Shown: positions 49,657-61,799, counted from the stretch's first letter. The stretch: DNA of 64,000 nt from Citrus sinensis (GCF_022201045.2 NC_068562.1:15933001-15997000), one strand, 5' to 3'. Program-made: numbers and translations. The notes: generated from the sequence alone by a model not told the origin.

Positions 49657-50103
49657 CTGGCGACAGGCTGCCTGTCGCAGCAAACCTTGGTGCGACAGGC
49701 TGCCCGTCGCGCCAAACCTTGGTGCGACAGGCTGCCCGTCGCGCCAAACCTTGGTGCGACAGGCTGCCCGTCGCGCCAAACCTTGGTGCGACAGGCTGCC
49801 CGTCGCGCCAAACCTTGGTGCGACAGGCTGCCCGTCGCGCCAAACCTTGGTGCGACAGGCTGCCCGTCGCGCCAAACCTTGGTGCGACAGGCTGCCCGTC
49901 GCGCCAAACCTTGGTGCGACAGGCTGCCCGTCGCGCCAAACCTTGGTGCGACAGGCGGCCCGTCGCGCCAAACCTTGGTGCGACAGGCTGCCCGTCGCGC
50001 CAAACCTTGGTGCGACAGGCTGCCCGTCGCGCCAAACCTTGGTGCGACAGGCACCCTGTCGCACCAAGCTTCGGGCGACAGGTTGCCTGTCGCACCCACT
50101 CTT
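49657..50103. repeat. Left subterminal array: about 13 units of 32 bp, hairpin-forming
   Basis: From 49689 units start every 32 bp with GGTGCGACAGGCTGCCCGTC and end GCGCCAAACCTT; 11 are nearly identical, and the flanking units (49657 side, 50041, 50073) are diverged. Each unit is an imperfect palindrome: GCGACAGGC pairs with GCCCGTCGC. The array is strongly GC- and CpG-rich in AT-rich surroundings and is stop-free over long spans in all six frames. It ends about 70 bp before the transposase start codon, so it also lies in its leader or promoter. Confidence 0.97.
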
Positions 50104-50170
50104 GGAGATTTATTAAAATTGTATTATTTTAATTAGGACTGAAATAATTTTTTTTTTAATTTCAGGCTTA

Positions 50171-52807
50171 ATGGATTCAGTTGTACTTGAATTGTGTTAC
50201 GATGGTTGGTGGGAGACATTAGAGAATGGCTGTATGGAGTACGTGAATGGTAAAAATCGAGCTTTTTTGGTTGGAAAAAATTACCTGTTTGATCAGTTAT
50301 TGGCAAGAGTATACGAGGTGTTAAAAATAAATCCTAATGACTATAGTATCACAATGAAGACAACTTTGAGGTCTAGTAACACATTATATCGTATATGTGC
50401 AATGCCCATGGATATATGTGATGATGAAATGGTGAGGGTTGTGTTGCATATGGCATCTGACGTAGCTAATTTTGGATGCATTCCTATATTCGTGACCACA
50501 TCACCTCGAGTTCCGAGCGAAGGTATTGAGCCACATGTCGATACAGAAACTTCGTTTAGAGCAAATATGTCTGGCCCCGATAATGATGAAGAGGTGTTGC
50601 CAAGGACAATATCGCTGCAGCAATATTACTCTCCAATCCACGACAATTATGACAACATTGATGATAATGGCGTTACGTTACAGGATGTTGGAGCAACGGT
50701 ATTTCCAATAACAACGTCATTGGAGCAACAATATTCTCCGTATCACAACAATGATTTTCGGGACAATGATGATTTTCATAATGAGACAGAGGGGGATAAT
50801 GTTTGTGCAGAACCTTCTAATAATAAAAGGCGGGGCACTCGTTTCAATAATGATGGTGATGATGGAGGAGCCGGTCCTTCGAATGTTCCGTCGTTTCAGG
50901 ATGAGGATGAGTGTGAAGACAATACTCCTGTGAATAACAGAGGCAATAGACCTATTCCTTCTATGGTTCGATCGAGAAGGAGAATTGACCCCCTTACAAG
51001 TCTTGCTCCAACTTTACCTTCGAACATGGTTGCTCCAAGCTTTGTTAGCAGTTGTGACTCAGATGATATCAGCGTGGGTAAGATATTTGCTGAGAAGAAT
51101 GAGCTTATATTACAACTATGCAAGGTGGCCTTTAGAGATAAGTTTGATTTCAAGATTGCACGGTCTACTACGACACGTTTCGAGGCTCACTGTTGTTCAG
51201 AATCATGTAAATGGCGTATTCGAGCAACTAGAAGTTCGAACGAGCAACATGTTCCTTGGGTGGTGAAGAGAATTGATAATGTACACACTTGTCATAATGA
51301 GGTATTGGTTGATGGACGTCATCAAGTAAGGAGCCGGGTTGTCGGTCATATTATCGCAGAAAAATATATTCAAGATAAGAGGATTTATACTCCCAATGAC
51401 ATAAGAGCAGATATGCAACAGGAATACGGTGTTCAGTTAACATACCAGCAGGCATATAGGGCGAGAGAAGTTGGTCTTGAAATAGTACGCGGCAACCCTG
51501 CAGAGTCATACAACTTGCTCCCTAAATACTCTCACGTACTAACTACAGCGAATGAGGGTACAGTCACTCACCTCGAGCAGGATGGAGATGGTAATTTCTT
51601 GTACTATTTTGTAGCACTCGGATCTTCCATCAAGGGGTTTATGCAGTACATTCGGCCTGTCATTGCTGTAGATGGTACTCATCTGAAGGGATTATATCGT
51701 GGAAGCATGTTCGTGGCAACATGTCTTGATGGTAACAATCAATTGTATCCGTTAGCCATTGGGATCATGGATTCAGAAAATAATGATGCTTGGGAATGGT
51801 TTATGATGAAGTTACATGGAGTGATTGGTGATAGACCTGAGTTGGTAATTATCTCTGATCGATGCACTACCATAAGGAGAGCCGTTCTTAAAGTATTTCA
51901 CAATGCAACTCATGGCGTTTGTTTTTACCACGTCAAAGGTAACATTAAGTCACAATTTAGAATGTCCAAAGCTCTTTGGGATGAATTTGAGCCTGCCTTT
52001 ATTAATGCAGCAAAAGCATATGGCCACGAGGAATTTAAGAGACAACTTGAAGGGTTGTGGATGATCCACTCGGGTGCGGCTGATTACCTAGAAAATAATG
52101 TCGGTACGTGTAATTGGGCAAGGTCTCAGTTTCAAGGTAGGAGGTACAGCATTCTTACCACCAACATCGCGGAGAGTGTTAATGCTTTCATGAGGGAACC
52201 TCAAAAATTTCCTGTTACTCATCTTGTTGATCACTTCAGGAAAACATTGCAGCAATGGTTTTATGATAGAAAAATTGTGGCTGAATCAATGACTACTCGG
52301 CTAACAACATGGGCGGATGAAATAGTCACTGAGAGGAGAACTATAGCTGAAAGAATGATAGTTCGGCCGGTGTCTTCGCATCGCTTTCAAGTTATAGGCG
52401 GTGGGCTTAAGGAAGGGTTGGTTGACTTGCAAAAGAGAACTTGCTCCTGCAGAGTGTTTCAGCTTGATCAGCTTGTGTGTGCTCATGCAATTGCGGCGTG
52501 TCTAACACACCGGGTGGATTTTATTAACCTTTGCTCGGACTTTTACACTACAGAATCGTTGGCGATGGCTTATGCACAACCAGTGGAGCCAGTTGGTGAT
52601 GTGGCTGATTGGGAAGTTCCAGATGAAATTCAGGAGCTGCAGGTATACCCACCAGTTGAGGCACCGCCACCTGGACGTCGTAAAGAGCGCAGAATACCCT
52701 TGGCTGGCGAGGACGTTGACCGGCGAACTGTAAGATGCGGCCGATGTCATGAACTTGGCCATAATCGTAAGCGATGTAAGAATCCTATTGCGTCGACTCG
52801 AAGTTAG
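50171..52807 (+). CDS. MURA-type Mutator-like transposase
   Basis: An 878-aa open frame encodes the transposase that would cut and join this MULE. From the N-terminus there are a PB1-like start region (about 1-110), an acidic low-complexity linker (about 140-270), a MuDR DNA-binding domain (about 300-400; GKIFAEKNELILQLCKVAF, then C..C and H.C residues) and the MULE catalytic domain (about 490-600). The catalytic domain shows VIAVDGTHLKG and VIISDRCTTI, probable first and second acidic residues, and CFYHVKGNI. A SWIM zinc finger follows (CSCRVF...LVCAHAIAAC, about 757-778), then a CCHC knuckle near the end (CGRCHELGHNRKRC). There is no stop or frameshift. A TTTTAATTTCAG just before the ATG could end a leader intron. 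Activity is not shown. Confidence 0.93.
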   Translation: MDSVVLELCYDGWWETLENGCMEYVNGKNRAFLVGKNYLFDQLLARVYEVLKINPNDYSITMKTTLRSSNTLYRICAMPMDICDDEMVRVVLHMASDVANFGCIPIFVTTSPRVPSEGIEPHVDTETSFRANMSGPDNDEEVLPRTISLQQYYSPIHDNYDNIDDNGVTLQDVGATVFPITTSLEQQYSPYHNNDFRDNDDFHNETEGDNVCAEPSNNKRRGTRFNNDGDDGGAGPSNVPSFQDEDECEDNTPVNNRGNRPIPSMVRSRRRIDPLTSLAPTLPSNMVAPSFVSSCDSDDISVGKIFAEKNELILQLCKVAFRDKFDFKIARSTTTRFEAHCCSESCKWRIRATRSSNEQHVPWVVKRIDNVHTCHNEVLVDGRHQVRSRVVGHIIAEKYIQDKRIYTPNDIRADMQQEYGVQLTYQQAYRAREVGLEIVRGNPAESYNLLPKYSHVLTTANEGTVTHLEQDGDGNFLYYFVALGSSIKGFMQYIRPVIAVDGTHLKGLYRGSMFVATCLDGNNQLYPLAIGIMDSENNDAWEWFMMKLHGVIGDRPELVIISDRCTTIRRAVLKVFHNATHGVCFYHVKGNIKSQFRMSKALWDEFEPAFINAAKAYGHEEFKRQLEGLWMIHSGAADYLENNVGTCNWARSQFQGRRYSILTTNIAESVNAFMREPQKFPVTHLVDHFRKTLQQWFYDRKIVAESMTTRLTTWADEIVTERRTIAERMIVRPVSSHRFQVIGGGLKEGLVDLQKRTCSCRVFQLDQLVCAHAIAACLTHRVDFINLCSDFYTTESLAMAYAQPVEPVGDVADWEVPDEIQELQVYPPVEAPPPGRRKERRIPLAGEDVDRRTVRCGRCHELGHNRKRCKNPIASTRS

Positions 52808-53028
52808 TTGTATTTTGTGTGTTATTCGTTGGTTAAAACTATTATTGTTTTTGTGTTACGTTGGTTAAAACTGTTATTGTTTTTTGTATTTCGTTGGTTA
52901 AAATTGTTATTATTCATAAAACTTTATTTTATTTTAAAGTTCAAAATGTGAGGCATTAAAATTATATAAAATTAAGTGCGGAAATAAAAAAAAATTGTAA
53001 ATTTCAACATTGAAATTACTACATAGGT

Positions 53029-56000
53029 CTACAATATAATATCGTCATTAAATATATCAACCGCAATCTTCTTTCTAAAGTACTCGACATGACTAGCGTT
53101 AAACTCCAACCTAAGCCCGAACATTAAATACATCGTAACCATCAATACAAAAACACCGCAATCGCCAGTGCCTCTTTCTTGTTGCGGCGCGCTCTTAACT
53201 GCGATAACTTTCCACGGGTCTTCACTCCGCAACTCAGGTCGTATATTGTAGAAGCCAACATATTCCAACCATCGAGGGAATATAACTTCAAGTGGCTTGA
53301 ATTTCAACTTGTACCTTTTGTCGTCGCGAAATGTGAGTAATGAGTCATAAATCCAAACTTTATTTTTCCGAAAGTCAACTCGTGCTAGTACCCAATGCCC
53401 GCCGTCCAAGTTAACAGGGATGAGTAACTGCATATAAAAATTAAAAAACATGTTCGTTATATATGAAATTGAAATACAACAAAGAAAAAACAACTCCTCG
53501 AATATTTTCAGTATAGAACATGTGAAATGTAATAAAATACATACCATATCGACATCCGTCATTGATTTTGACATTGTGTGCTGTCGCCCACTAAGATAAC
53601 TATTCAAGCGGTCATCGAATACCATTGAATCGACTGCACAATTCCCGTTATTCCATAACTGATTCAAGAACACCTAGTACATAGATAACCAAGAAATGCA
53701 TAAATTAATAAAACTTAAAGGCAATAATTAAAGAAATTAAATAGTATTTATAAGTTTTGTCGGCACGTTACCCAAAAAAATGTGTCCGTATGTGTGACAC
53801 GTTGGAGTAAGGCATTTGGATACTGCCGTTGTTTCTCGCTAATCAAGCGGAGATACTCGTGAATATGCTGTAGAGAAACAGAAATATTACGATTTAAAAA
53901 AAAAATATACACAAATCCACAACAGTATACACCACGAGGAAAATATAAATACCTCATCGCCTAGCCATCCCATTGAAGCTGTCCCCAAAATTATTTGAAA
54001 GAATGACCGCGGGTGCTGGACGTTCCGGCGGACTCTGATATCACCAGTGAACCATCGATCAAACTCAGCAAACAAACTAGAGTCCTCCAATCCTCTCAGT
54101 GGATTTACATCCACACTCGTACTCATGTCAATCGCATGCTCCATGATTTGGGGTCGAGGTAACCTCCGGACATTCTGTCCTCGCCTGACCGGAGGAATCA
54201 TGTAAGGACTGTTATAAACATACGACGGTATGTACGCGCGGCCGAACTTACTAACGCCCGAAGGCACCTCTATGAACACCTGCACGCTCTCCCCACTAAC
54301 ATCTCCGTAGAAACTAACCAATGACGTGGGCGTAGACAAATTTTCATTGCCCACGTCAGTATACACTCCATAGTCATCCGGAGCCTGTACAATCGCCAAA
54401 AAGAACATATTAAATAATTATCAAATTAAAAGTTAAACGAACATAATTATTTAATTTAAATTAGCTTACCGCATACGAGCGTGCAGTGGGAGAATCCTTA
54501 TTTGGACGTTTAGAAAATGTGTCGATGAAGCCAACAACGGTTTCTTTAAAATCTTTTAATTCTGACTTTATTTCATATACCTTACGATCAATCTTATCCA
54601 GCCGTCGTCGTATGTAATCATTAAACTGCTTTGTCCTCGACTAATACAAAAGAAAAAAATAAAACTTTAGAATAACAATAAAAAAATACTAACAACCAAA
54701 GTGAAAAATATCGTATATTATTTATAACCTCAGAATCCCGTGCGTCATCAGAGTTGTCTGTTTGCTGCGGGTGGTCATCAACAACCACCTCATCCTCAAA
54801 AGTGTCATGACGCTGCTCAAAAGTGTCATGACGCTGCTCTGGTATTGGGTTTGGTATGTCGTCATGATCGTCATGCTCGTCCGATTGTCTTGTAACCGAC
54901 GGCATCGCGTTGATTGAGGGTTGGTGCTGTATAAAGTATCATTTAAAATTACTAAATGAAAAGTCAAAAATTTCGATAAAAAAAATTTTGTACTTACAGT
55001 ATACCGATCTTATGAACCCAGTCTGGAATGCTTGGCAAGTAATCCTTCACAGAGAGCCAATATTTTCTGCTACTCTCCTTTGAATTTGGCTCAAGAGTTT
55101 GTAAAACGTCCGTCTGCCATAAATTTAATTGAAAAATTTAAGTAAGTATACCCAACTTAAATTTAGTAAAGTTAAAAAAATAAGTAATACATATTACTTA
55201 CAAGACGAGATTCGTCGTTGAAGAACGAATAAACCTCCGCAAAGTTGATTCTCGAAGACGCCATAGGCTTCCATTGCAGAATGCGGGGAATCTTACTCTT
55301 CGTTTTGACGACCCATGTTGATGGTAACCCTCCGATTGCTTCATAAATCCAAGCCTACAACAACCAAAGTGAAAAATCAAATAAAACAACTATCAAACAT
55401 TTAATACTATAAAACTTATTAATAAACAAAAAAAAGCACCTGCACCCCAGACGTAAATCCGTAAAGATTGTATTTTTCAATATTATGATCTGGATTTTTC
55501 AACCGAGTCTTCTTAAATTTCTCGTCTTTTTCGAACAGTGCATTGTCAAGACTCTCGTAAATCATTTCCCACGACAATAGACCCCATGGACGCTTTCGGA
55601 AGTACTGAATATCATCAACTTGGTCAAGCCAATCGAAATTAATTTGACAGTGATTTTTTCTTGCATTTAGTACTCTGTCCGCAAAATAAAACAGCGCAAT
55701 CTTTAATGCGTCCATATCGTCTATTTCCTCGAAATTCAGCTCCTTAAATACGGCATCAAATTGCTTCACATTAATCTTACGATGCACACCACCAAAATAC
55801 GTATTCCGTAGCCTCTGCTCCATTTCATCATTTTTTTCATTGGTATCAACACCAAATGAAAGTCCAGTAACCAAGCACCATTCGACAATTGACAAGCGAA
55901 TCAAATGCTTACCAATTTGAAACCATAACTGATCCTCACGGCTATCTTCTTCATGGGCCACTTAACGCAGTAAAAGATTATGCAAAATTACCCCACTAAA

Positions 56001-56198
56001 TGGAAAACTTCGACACTCCAAGAAATGCCCAAATATATCATTTTTGAACATACTCAACTGCCGCTTTGTTAATTTTTCCTCGATAGCTTTTACGACCGAA
56101 GATAACATACACATGCTCGAAATTCGACCAGGAAAGTGATCAGCATAACGAAAATACATCTTGCCTACTTCAATATCCGGTGATTCTGATTTCGCCAT
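53029..56198 (-). pseudogene. DUF1985-Ulp1 (C48 peptidase) gene of the MULE, with in-frame stop
   Basis: This is a transposon-borne SUMO-protease-like gene, read right to left. Exons are 55440-56198, 55202-55354, about 54998-55113, 54729-54926, 54470-54640, 53953-54384, 53772-53867, 53545-53673 and 53029-53427. Except around exons 3-4, introns are GT-AG and phase 0. The N-terminal half is a DUF1985 domain (FGHFLECRSFPFSGVILHNLLLR...WFQIG...EWCLVTGL). An acidic spacer contains EQRHDTF twice. The C-terminal C48 domain shows GGHW (His), WIYDSL (Asp) and QQERGTGDCGVF (Gln, Cys). A TAA at 55962-55964 interrupts DUF1985 where relatives have a codon, and the exon 3 donor and exon 4 frames do not fit. 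It is probably broken unless the stop is bypassed by a downstream start. Confidence 0.8.
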
Positions 56199-56280
56199 GT
56201 ATCTGTAATATTTATAAAATTATTACATTATATTTACAGAAATAAAAAATTAACTCGTTAAAAAAAAACTCTAATTTTTT

Positions 56281-56460
56281 GGTGTGACAAATCTGGTGCG
56301 ACAGGCAAGCCTGTCGCTCCAAAAAACTGGTGCGACAGGCCCTCTCGCACCAAAAAATTGGTGCGACAGCGCCTGCTGTCGCACCAGATTTAGTGCGACC
56401 GCAGGCCGCGCATGGGCGCGCGCTGCTGCCCAGCGATGGGCGCCGGCGCGCGCCCTGCCC
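56281..56460. repeat. Right subterminal repeats of the MULE
   Basis: Three or four diverged units begin (G/A)GTGCGAC(A/C)G, for example GGTGCGACAGGCAAGCCTGTCGC and GGTGCGACAGCGCCTGCTGTCGC, each able to form a hairpin. They are followed by a GC-rich run. They mirror the left array but with only a few copies. Confidence 0.85.
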
Positions 56461-56900
56461 CCTCCCTTCCCACCCCCAAAATTAAGCGCAATCACTCCAA
56501 AATCAAAAACAGTACTCCCAAACACCACCAACCACCACAAACATCATCACCACCATTATCAATCTCAAGCTATAACTATTATTATTCTAAAATCTCATTT
56601 TAAATTAATGAAAATAAGAAAAATGACTAACCTAGGTTTTGTTGAAGGTTGTGGATCGTAGATCGGATGCCGGTGAGAGATGGAGCCGCCGCCGACGAGG
56701 GTTGATGTCGCCGCCGATGATGGGAGTTGGATCGGTTTGGGAGAGATGAGAGAAAGGGAGTGTTGGGGAAGAGATGAGGGAGGGGTATTTTGGACTCAAA
56801 TGTTGTTTAATGGCTAATGTTGATAGAAATATTTTTGGGGGGTTAAGATGAAAAAAAGCAAAATTTTTTTGGTTATTAGTGTAAATTTCCCCCATTTTCT

Positions 56901-58162
56901 GAAGTTACAACCTATTACTCTTAAAGATAACTTGGAGCACCCTCCAACCTTAGGATAAGATCTCTTTTATTTTTAGAGAATAGAACTCCACAAACTTGAA
57001 TTGAAGTTCTTAGTAGTAAATAGGTATAAGAGAATAAAGCAAAACACAAGTCAGTTCAACAACATTCTGAGTAATCAACACTTATTTAATCATATTTTGA
57101 AGTTGAAAACTCCAAAACAAACACTATAAAATTCATTAAATTCCTTATTCACAAAGATTTCCAGTCTTGTTAACTAAATCTTGATGCATGATGCCAGTAA
57201 ATTTAGAATTGTCGGTCTCGTGCAGAATTCCTAATAGCTTTGATCTTTACTGCAATATCTTTGAGAAGCAAAGTTCGAATTTGATTCCATAAAACTCTTG
57301 AAAAAAAACTAGTCACATTTATCTTTCTAACTATATATAATACATTTAGTTACCTCTAGAAAAACATAGTTAATTTAAATAAGTGGTCATAATTTTAGGT
57401 TGTGCCGTGTTGAAAAATTTCACGAATATCCCTTAATTTTTATAATTTTTCATATATTAATTTGCTTTTATTTTGTTTTCAAGTATGTCCCCATTTCAAC
57501 TTTTTCAATTATAGTTACAGACTTATTTCATATTTAACTCTTTTATGCATTCACATACGTATTTACAATAAATTTATAAATTAGTTCGGGCTAGTAAAAA
57601 GTCCTAGGTCAACCTTTGGTTTCATGTTAGGGAAAAATCTCACATTCTTTGAGAATGAATCTTTAGATGATGCGATTCATCATTATTATTCTAGTAATTA
57701 ACAATTACCTTTCAAGAAAAACAAACAATTACTTTGTTTTGAAGGTGGCTTGATTTGATTGGGAGACAACATGGTTTATTAAAATCTATGCCATTTTCAA
57801 TACACACACACACTGAATACCGATACACAATTTTTTACTTTAAAAAATAATGGGTCTGAGTTGCTTTATAGCTATTTATTCATTAGAGTTATTTCAAATA
57901 CACAAGGATACATATTTATGAAATCAAGAGAATTTATTTGACTATTTGAGTAAATTTTGAGGTTGTAGGTAATTTTTTCCTTTTTTATATAAAAAAATAT
58001 ATTGTTATATTATTATCTTATTTAAGATAACTTTGTTTAATAATTAGCATTACTCCTAAACATAAATAAATAAATAGTCATTTTCTAGGCACATCCAATG
58101 GCAAGGAGAAGTCGTAATATGTTCCTAGTTTTTTTTGTCTTTGATAGTCATTATTGAACAAG
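56901..58162. other. Intergenic, no gene seen
   Basis: AT-rich spacer between the two element clusters. No ORF, RNA gene or repeat could be supported. Confidence 0.45.
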
Positions 58163-60149
58163 TTACTACTAGAAAAAAAAAAAAAAAAGGCATTTATGAT
58201 GGTTTTTACCCATCATCTGCCATGTGGCATGACAATTGAGCAACCGTCCTTGATTCTCGTGTCAAAAAAAAAACGATGACAATTTTTATATGTCATGTAA
58301 TGCATAACGTATTTTCCGTTGTGATTCTGTCATAAATATTTTGATGAAAAATTATTATGCACTACTAAAATCTGTCATATACACTTTCAACATATGACTG
58401 ATATCTATCATCTAAGATTGACGCATATAAATAAATGTGTAATTAAAATTTAAATATAATTAAATATTTAATATATTTAAATTACTGAAATTCATTTTGC
58501 AATTATTATGGCGGGAATCCGAACTTATTTTGAAATTATTTTGGCAGGAATTGAAATTAATTTTAAATTTGTTTTTGGTGGTATTTTTAATTATATTTTG
58601 GAATTCATTTATTTTAAAAAAACACTTTAATGAGCATTGAATATTTATTTATATTAATATATATAGTTGGATAAAAAACAACTAAAGTTGTGCTAACAAA
58701 TATGCCATAAACATGAATAAATTATCATTCATAATTCATAATTTATAAAAAGCATCTCCCCAACATATCTTATATTAATCCATTCATAGCACAACTAATC
58801 AAAAATAAAATTACATTTAATTTTATAAGGAATAACAAAACTAAAATTTAAGAACAAAAAGAAAGATCCCAAGGCAAAATCAGCTTAATACTTTTATATT
58901 TATATGAACAAAGCACATTGGGAGCTCAAGAAGGTAATTTTGTGGCTATCTAGCGAGTCCATATCATACCGAGATAATGAAACATTTTCAAATTTCTTTT
59001 GAAAAAGATGAGAATGGAGTTTGAGTAGGTTGAGGGATGAGTGAAGCTTGAGTGGATTGTTGATGTTGTGAGTTTTGAGAGGGAGAGAGAAAGCAAAGAG
59101 ATAAAAGTGAGTAGGGAGAAAGAGTGGAAGAAATAAAGAGCAAGTGGAAAAGTGAGAAGGGAGAAAAAGTGAAAGAAAAAGCAGGTATTTTAACATTGTT
59201 GGAGGTGAGATCCTTTTTTTTTTTGCCTTGGTTACTTGTATTTTAAATTTTATTTTTTCATGTCCTTTTATTTCATGACAGATGATTGTCCTGCTAAGCA
59301 AGGGATCTCAAATTTTGTATTGCAATTCGTGACAAATATTTGTCATCTTATCTAAATGACATTGGATATGTAAAAAACAACATCGTTTTATAATCGTATT
59401 TTTGTAATCTAAGTTACCATACGCTATTTAAAAATTAATAAATCAACAACATAAAACATTATTGTTTTAAGTTATGATAGATATCTGTCATAATGTGCAA
59501 ACAATTTGTCGTTTTGAATTCTTAAAAATTTAGAAATATTCAGGCATGACATTTTATCTATCATCCATTTATGTTAATTATCTATATGTCACAAATAAGT
59601 CATGAATGAGTGACATATGTTATGTATCATGAAAAGGTAATTATGGCAGGGAAATTTACCAAATTAGCCATAATACTTTAGGTAATTACAAAACTAACCA
59701 CATAAGTTTTTTTATAGTAAAACTAGCCAAACAACAAACTTTTGGACCACAATACCCCTGTCAATCTCACCCAAAGCTCACCAAAACTTGTAACTCACCC
59801 AAACTTCTCACCAAACGCCAGCACCAAAGAGAGCCAAATCGGAGACCAGCATCGACGGCAATCTCACCGGAATCACATTCAACAACACCAATTCCACCAA
59901 AATCACGTCTAATAGCAATCAAGATCTCCAAGATCAACGGTTGAAGTTCAAAAACCCTAAGTTAGCAATTTCAAACACATGCTTTATATTATTCTTGTGT
60001 TGTGTTGTAGTTGTGTGTTATTGTGATGGTGTTGGTGGTGGTGGTGGTGGTGGTGTTGGTTGTTGTTGGTGGTCTTCATGTATTGTCGGATTGTATTGGT
60101 GGCAATATGTTGTAATGGGTGCTGACCAATTCGTGAAAATTCAAAATTT

Positions 60150-60345
60150 TTGTGCAACAGGTGCCTATCGCACCAAATTTTGTGCAACAGGTGCCTGTCG
60201 CACCAAATTTTGTGCAACAGGTGCCTGTCGCACCAAATTTTGTGCAACAAGCAAACGTCACACAAAAAATCAAATTACACAATCTGAAATTTTGTGCGAC
60301 AGGTTCCTGTCGCACCAAATTTTGTGTCGCACAAAAAAATCAGAT
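60150..60345. repeat. Left hairpin repeats of the second MULE
   Basis: About four units of 30 bp with TTTTGTGCAACAGGTGCCTGTCGCACC-like order (split by one diverged unit at about 60240-60290). Each is nearly self-complementary: ACAGG pairs with CCTGT. Confidence 0.9.
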
Positions 60346-60519
60346 TACACAAAAGTTAAACTATTTTCTAGAAGTCATAATTTAGGCCAAATTCATCCAT
60401 TTTTTTTTTGTGTGTATAATATACAGTTTCGAAGTTTGCAACGAAACAAATCAAACCCACAAATTTTTTTTGAGTCTCTCTTATAACCAAACAAAAAATT
60501 TGCCACTGATGTGGTAAAC

Positions 60520-60760
60520 TACGGATGCACAACCAGTAGAGCCTGTTGGCGACATGGTAAATTGGGAGGTTCCGGAGGAAATTCGAGCAATCAAGGTTAA
60601 CCCACCAATAGAAGCACCATCATCTGGCCGTCGCCCAGAGTTCAGAATACCTTCTGTTAGTGAGGATGTAGACAGTAGAGCTATAAGATATGGTCGGTGC
60701 AAAGAAGCAGGCCATAACCGAAAGAGGTGCAAGAATCCTATTGCGTCGAGTCGAAGCTAA
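60520..60760 (+). pseudogene. MURA transposase C-terminal fragment
   Basis: The fragment matches the last 75 or so residues of the 50171-52807 transposase: PVEPVGDMVNWEVPEE, EAPSSGRR, SEDVDSRAIR, GHNRKRCKNPIASSRS. The first Cys of the zinc knuckle is Tyr here (YGRCKEAGH), so the knuckle is damaged. No catalytic domain remains. Confidence 0.9.
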
Positions 60761-60983
60761 TTGTATCGTTCTAAATTCTTATGTATTTTGAGAACTTATT
60801 TTTTATTTATTGCACAAATATATATAACAAAGTCTTTAATTTCAATTATATTGCAAATTAATTATTTGAATTGTATGTAAAGAAAGAGAAGTTATGCAGA
60901 CACCAGTAATAATAATACAATTAAATATGTCCACATCAATAATAAAATCCAATATCATCATTACATATCGGCGCCACAATGTC

Positions 60984-61520
60984 CTAAAGGGCAATATCAC
61001 TATTAAATATGTCCACAACAATTGTCTTCCTAAAGTACTGCCCGTGGCCACTACTAAAATTGAGTCTGAGCCCAAACATTAAATACATTGTGATCATCAA
61101 CATAAAAACGCCGCAATCGCCACTACCAGACTCTTGTTGCAGCACACTCCTACATATTTTGACCTTCCAAGGGTTGGCACTCTGCAAGTCATGTCGAACG
61201 TTGTAGAATCTGACATCTTCTAACCATCAAGGGAAGATGACTTTAAGCGGCTTAAATTTATCCTTATATGTTTTATCGTCGCGAACCGCCACCAGCGAGT
61301 CATAAATCCACACATTTTTCTTGCAAAGGTCCACTCGAGTTACTATCCAATGATCGCCACCAAGATTCACAGGAATGAATACCTACATAAATAAATTAAT
61401 GTAAGTTAATTGTTTTTGTTATGTTTAAGGTATTAAAAAAAACTATCGTAAATTGTGTAGCAAAACGTACCATATCGACGTCTGTGAAACATTTCGACAT
61501 GATTTATTATCGTCCATCAA
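60984..61520 (-). pseudogene. Ulp1 peptidase C-terminal fragment
   Basis: The minus-strand translation from about 61520 gives MSKCFTDVDM, an intron, then GGDHW, VWIYDSL, a TGA at the place of an Arg codon (about 61228), and QQESGSGDCGVFMLMITMYL to the end. It corresponds to the last two exons of the gene at 53029-56198, with catalytic His, Asp and Cys still readable. The stop and missing N-terminus make it a relic. Confidence 0.88.
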
Positions 61521-61799
61521 ACCCTAATTTCATCACACCTAGACCCTTCCTCGGTGCAGGCGGATTACGCTTGGCCAATTTTGTTTTAGTTACATGGCAA
61601 CAAAATTATTACAATTTCTATTTGTTATAAAATTTTACAAAATTATTACAATAAAAATTTAAAATAAACTTTGTGACAAAATACAAATAAACACAAATTA
61701 TCCACAGAGAGATTTATGTTTTATATGCGACGGGCATCCCATCACATATAATTTTGTGTGACGGACATATAATCAAACAAAAATAATTCAAAGTTCTGT

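Larger units (their letters stand above)
49337..56891 (+). mobile_element. Mutator-like element (MULE), 7,555 bp, with MURA and Ulp1 genes
   Basis: The ends are inverse copies starting GGGAAATTTAC, with alignable TIRs of about 100 bp that share TTCTATCAACATTAGCCA. CCATTTTCT is duplicated perfectly on both sides (49328-49336, 56892-56900), a 9-bp TSD typical of MULEs. Contents from left: TIR, 32-bp hairpin array, MURA transposase (plus), DUF1985-Ulp1 gene (minus, tail to tail), short GTGCGACAGG repeats, TIR. It belongs with Ulp1-carrying MULEs such as Arabidopsis Kaonashi elements. The TIR similarity is imperfect, so it is not a very recent insertion, though the transposase frame is open. Confidence 0.93.

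Noticed and set aside
49657-50103. CRISPR-like regular repeat
   Set aside because: Units abut with no unique spacers, the DNA is plant nuclear, and the array lies inside a MULE.
49602-50136. Six overlapping open frames of 120-165 codons
   Set aside because: They are produced by the 32-bp tandem array lacking stops; the peptides are simple repeats with no family and lie on both strands.
56131-56198. Separate small gene ending at the 55962 stop
   Set aside because: The reading frame continues through the stop with DUF1985-like sequence, so it is one broken gene.
58900-59301. 133-codon minus-strand frame in the CACTA-like element
   Set aside because: No domain, strongly biased Leu/Phe/Ser composition from a purine-rich strand, no homologous pattern; kept only as a note.
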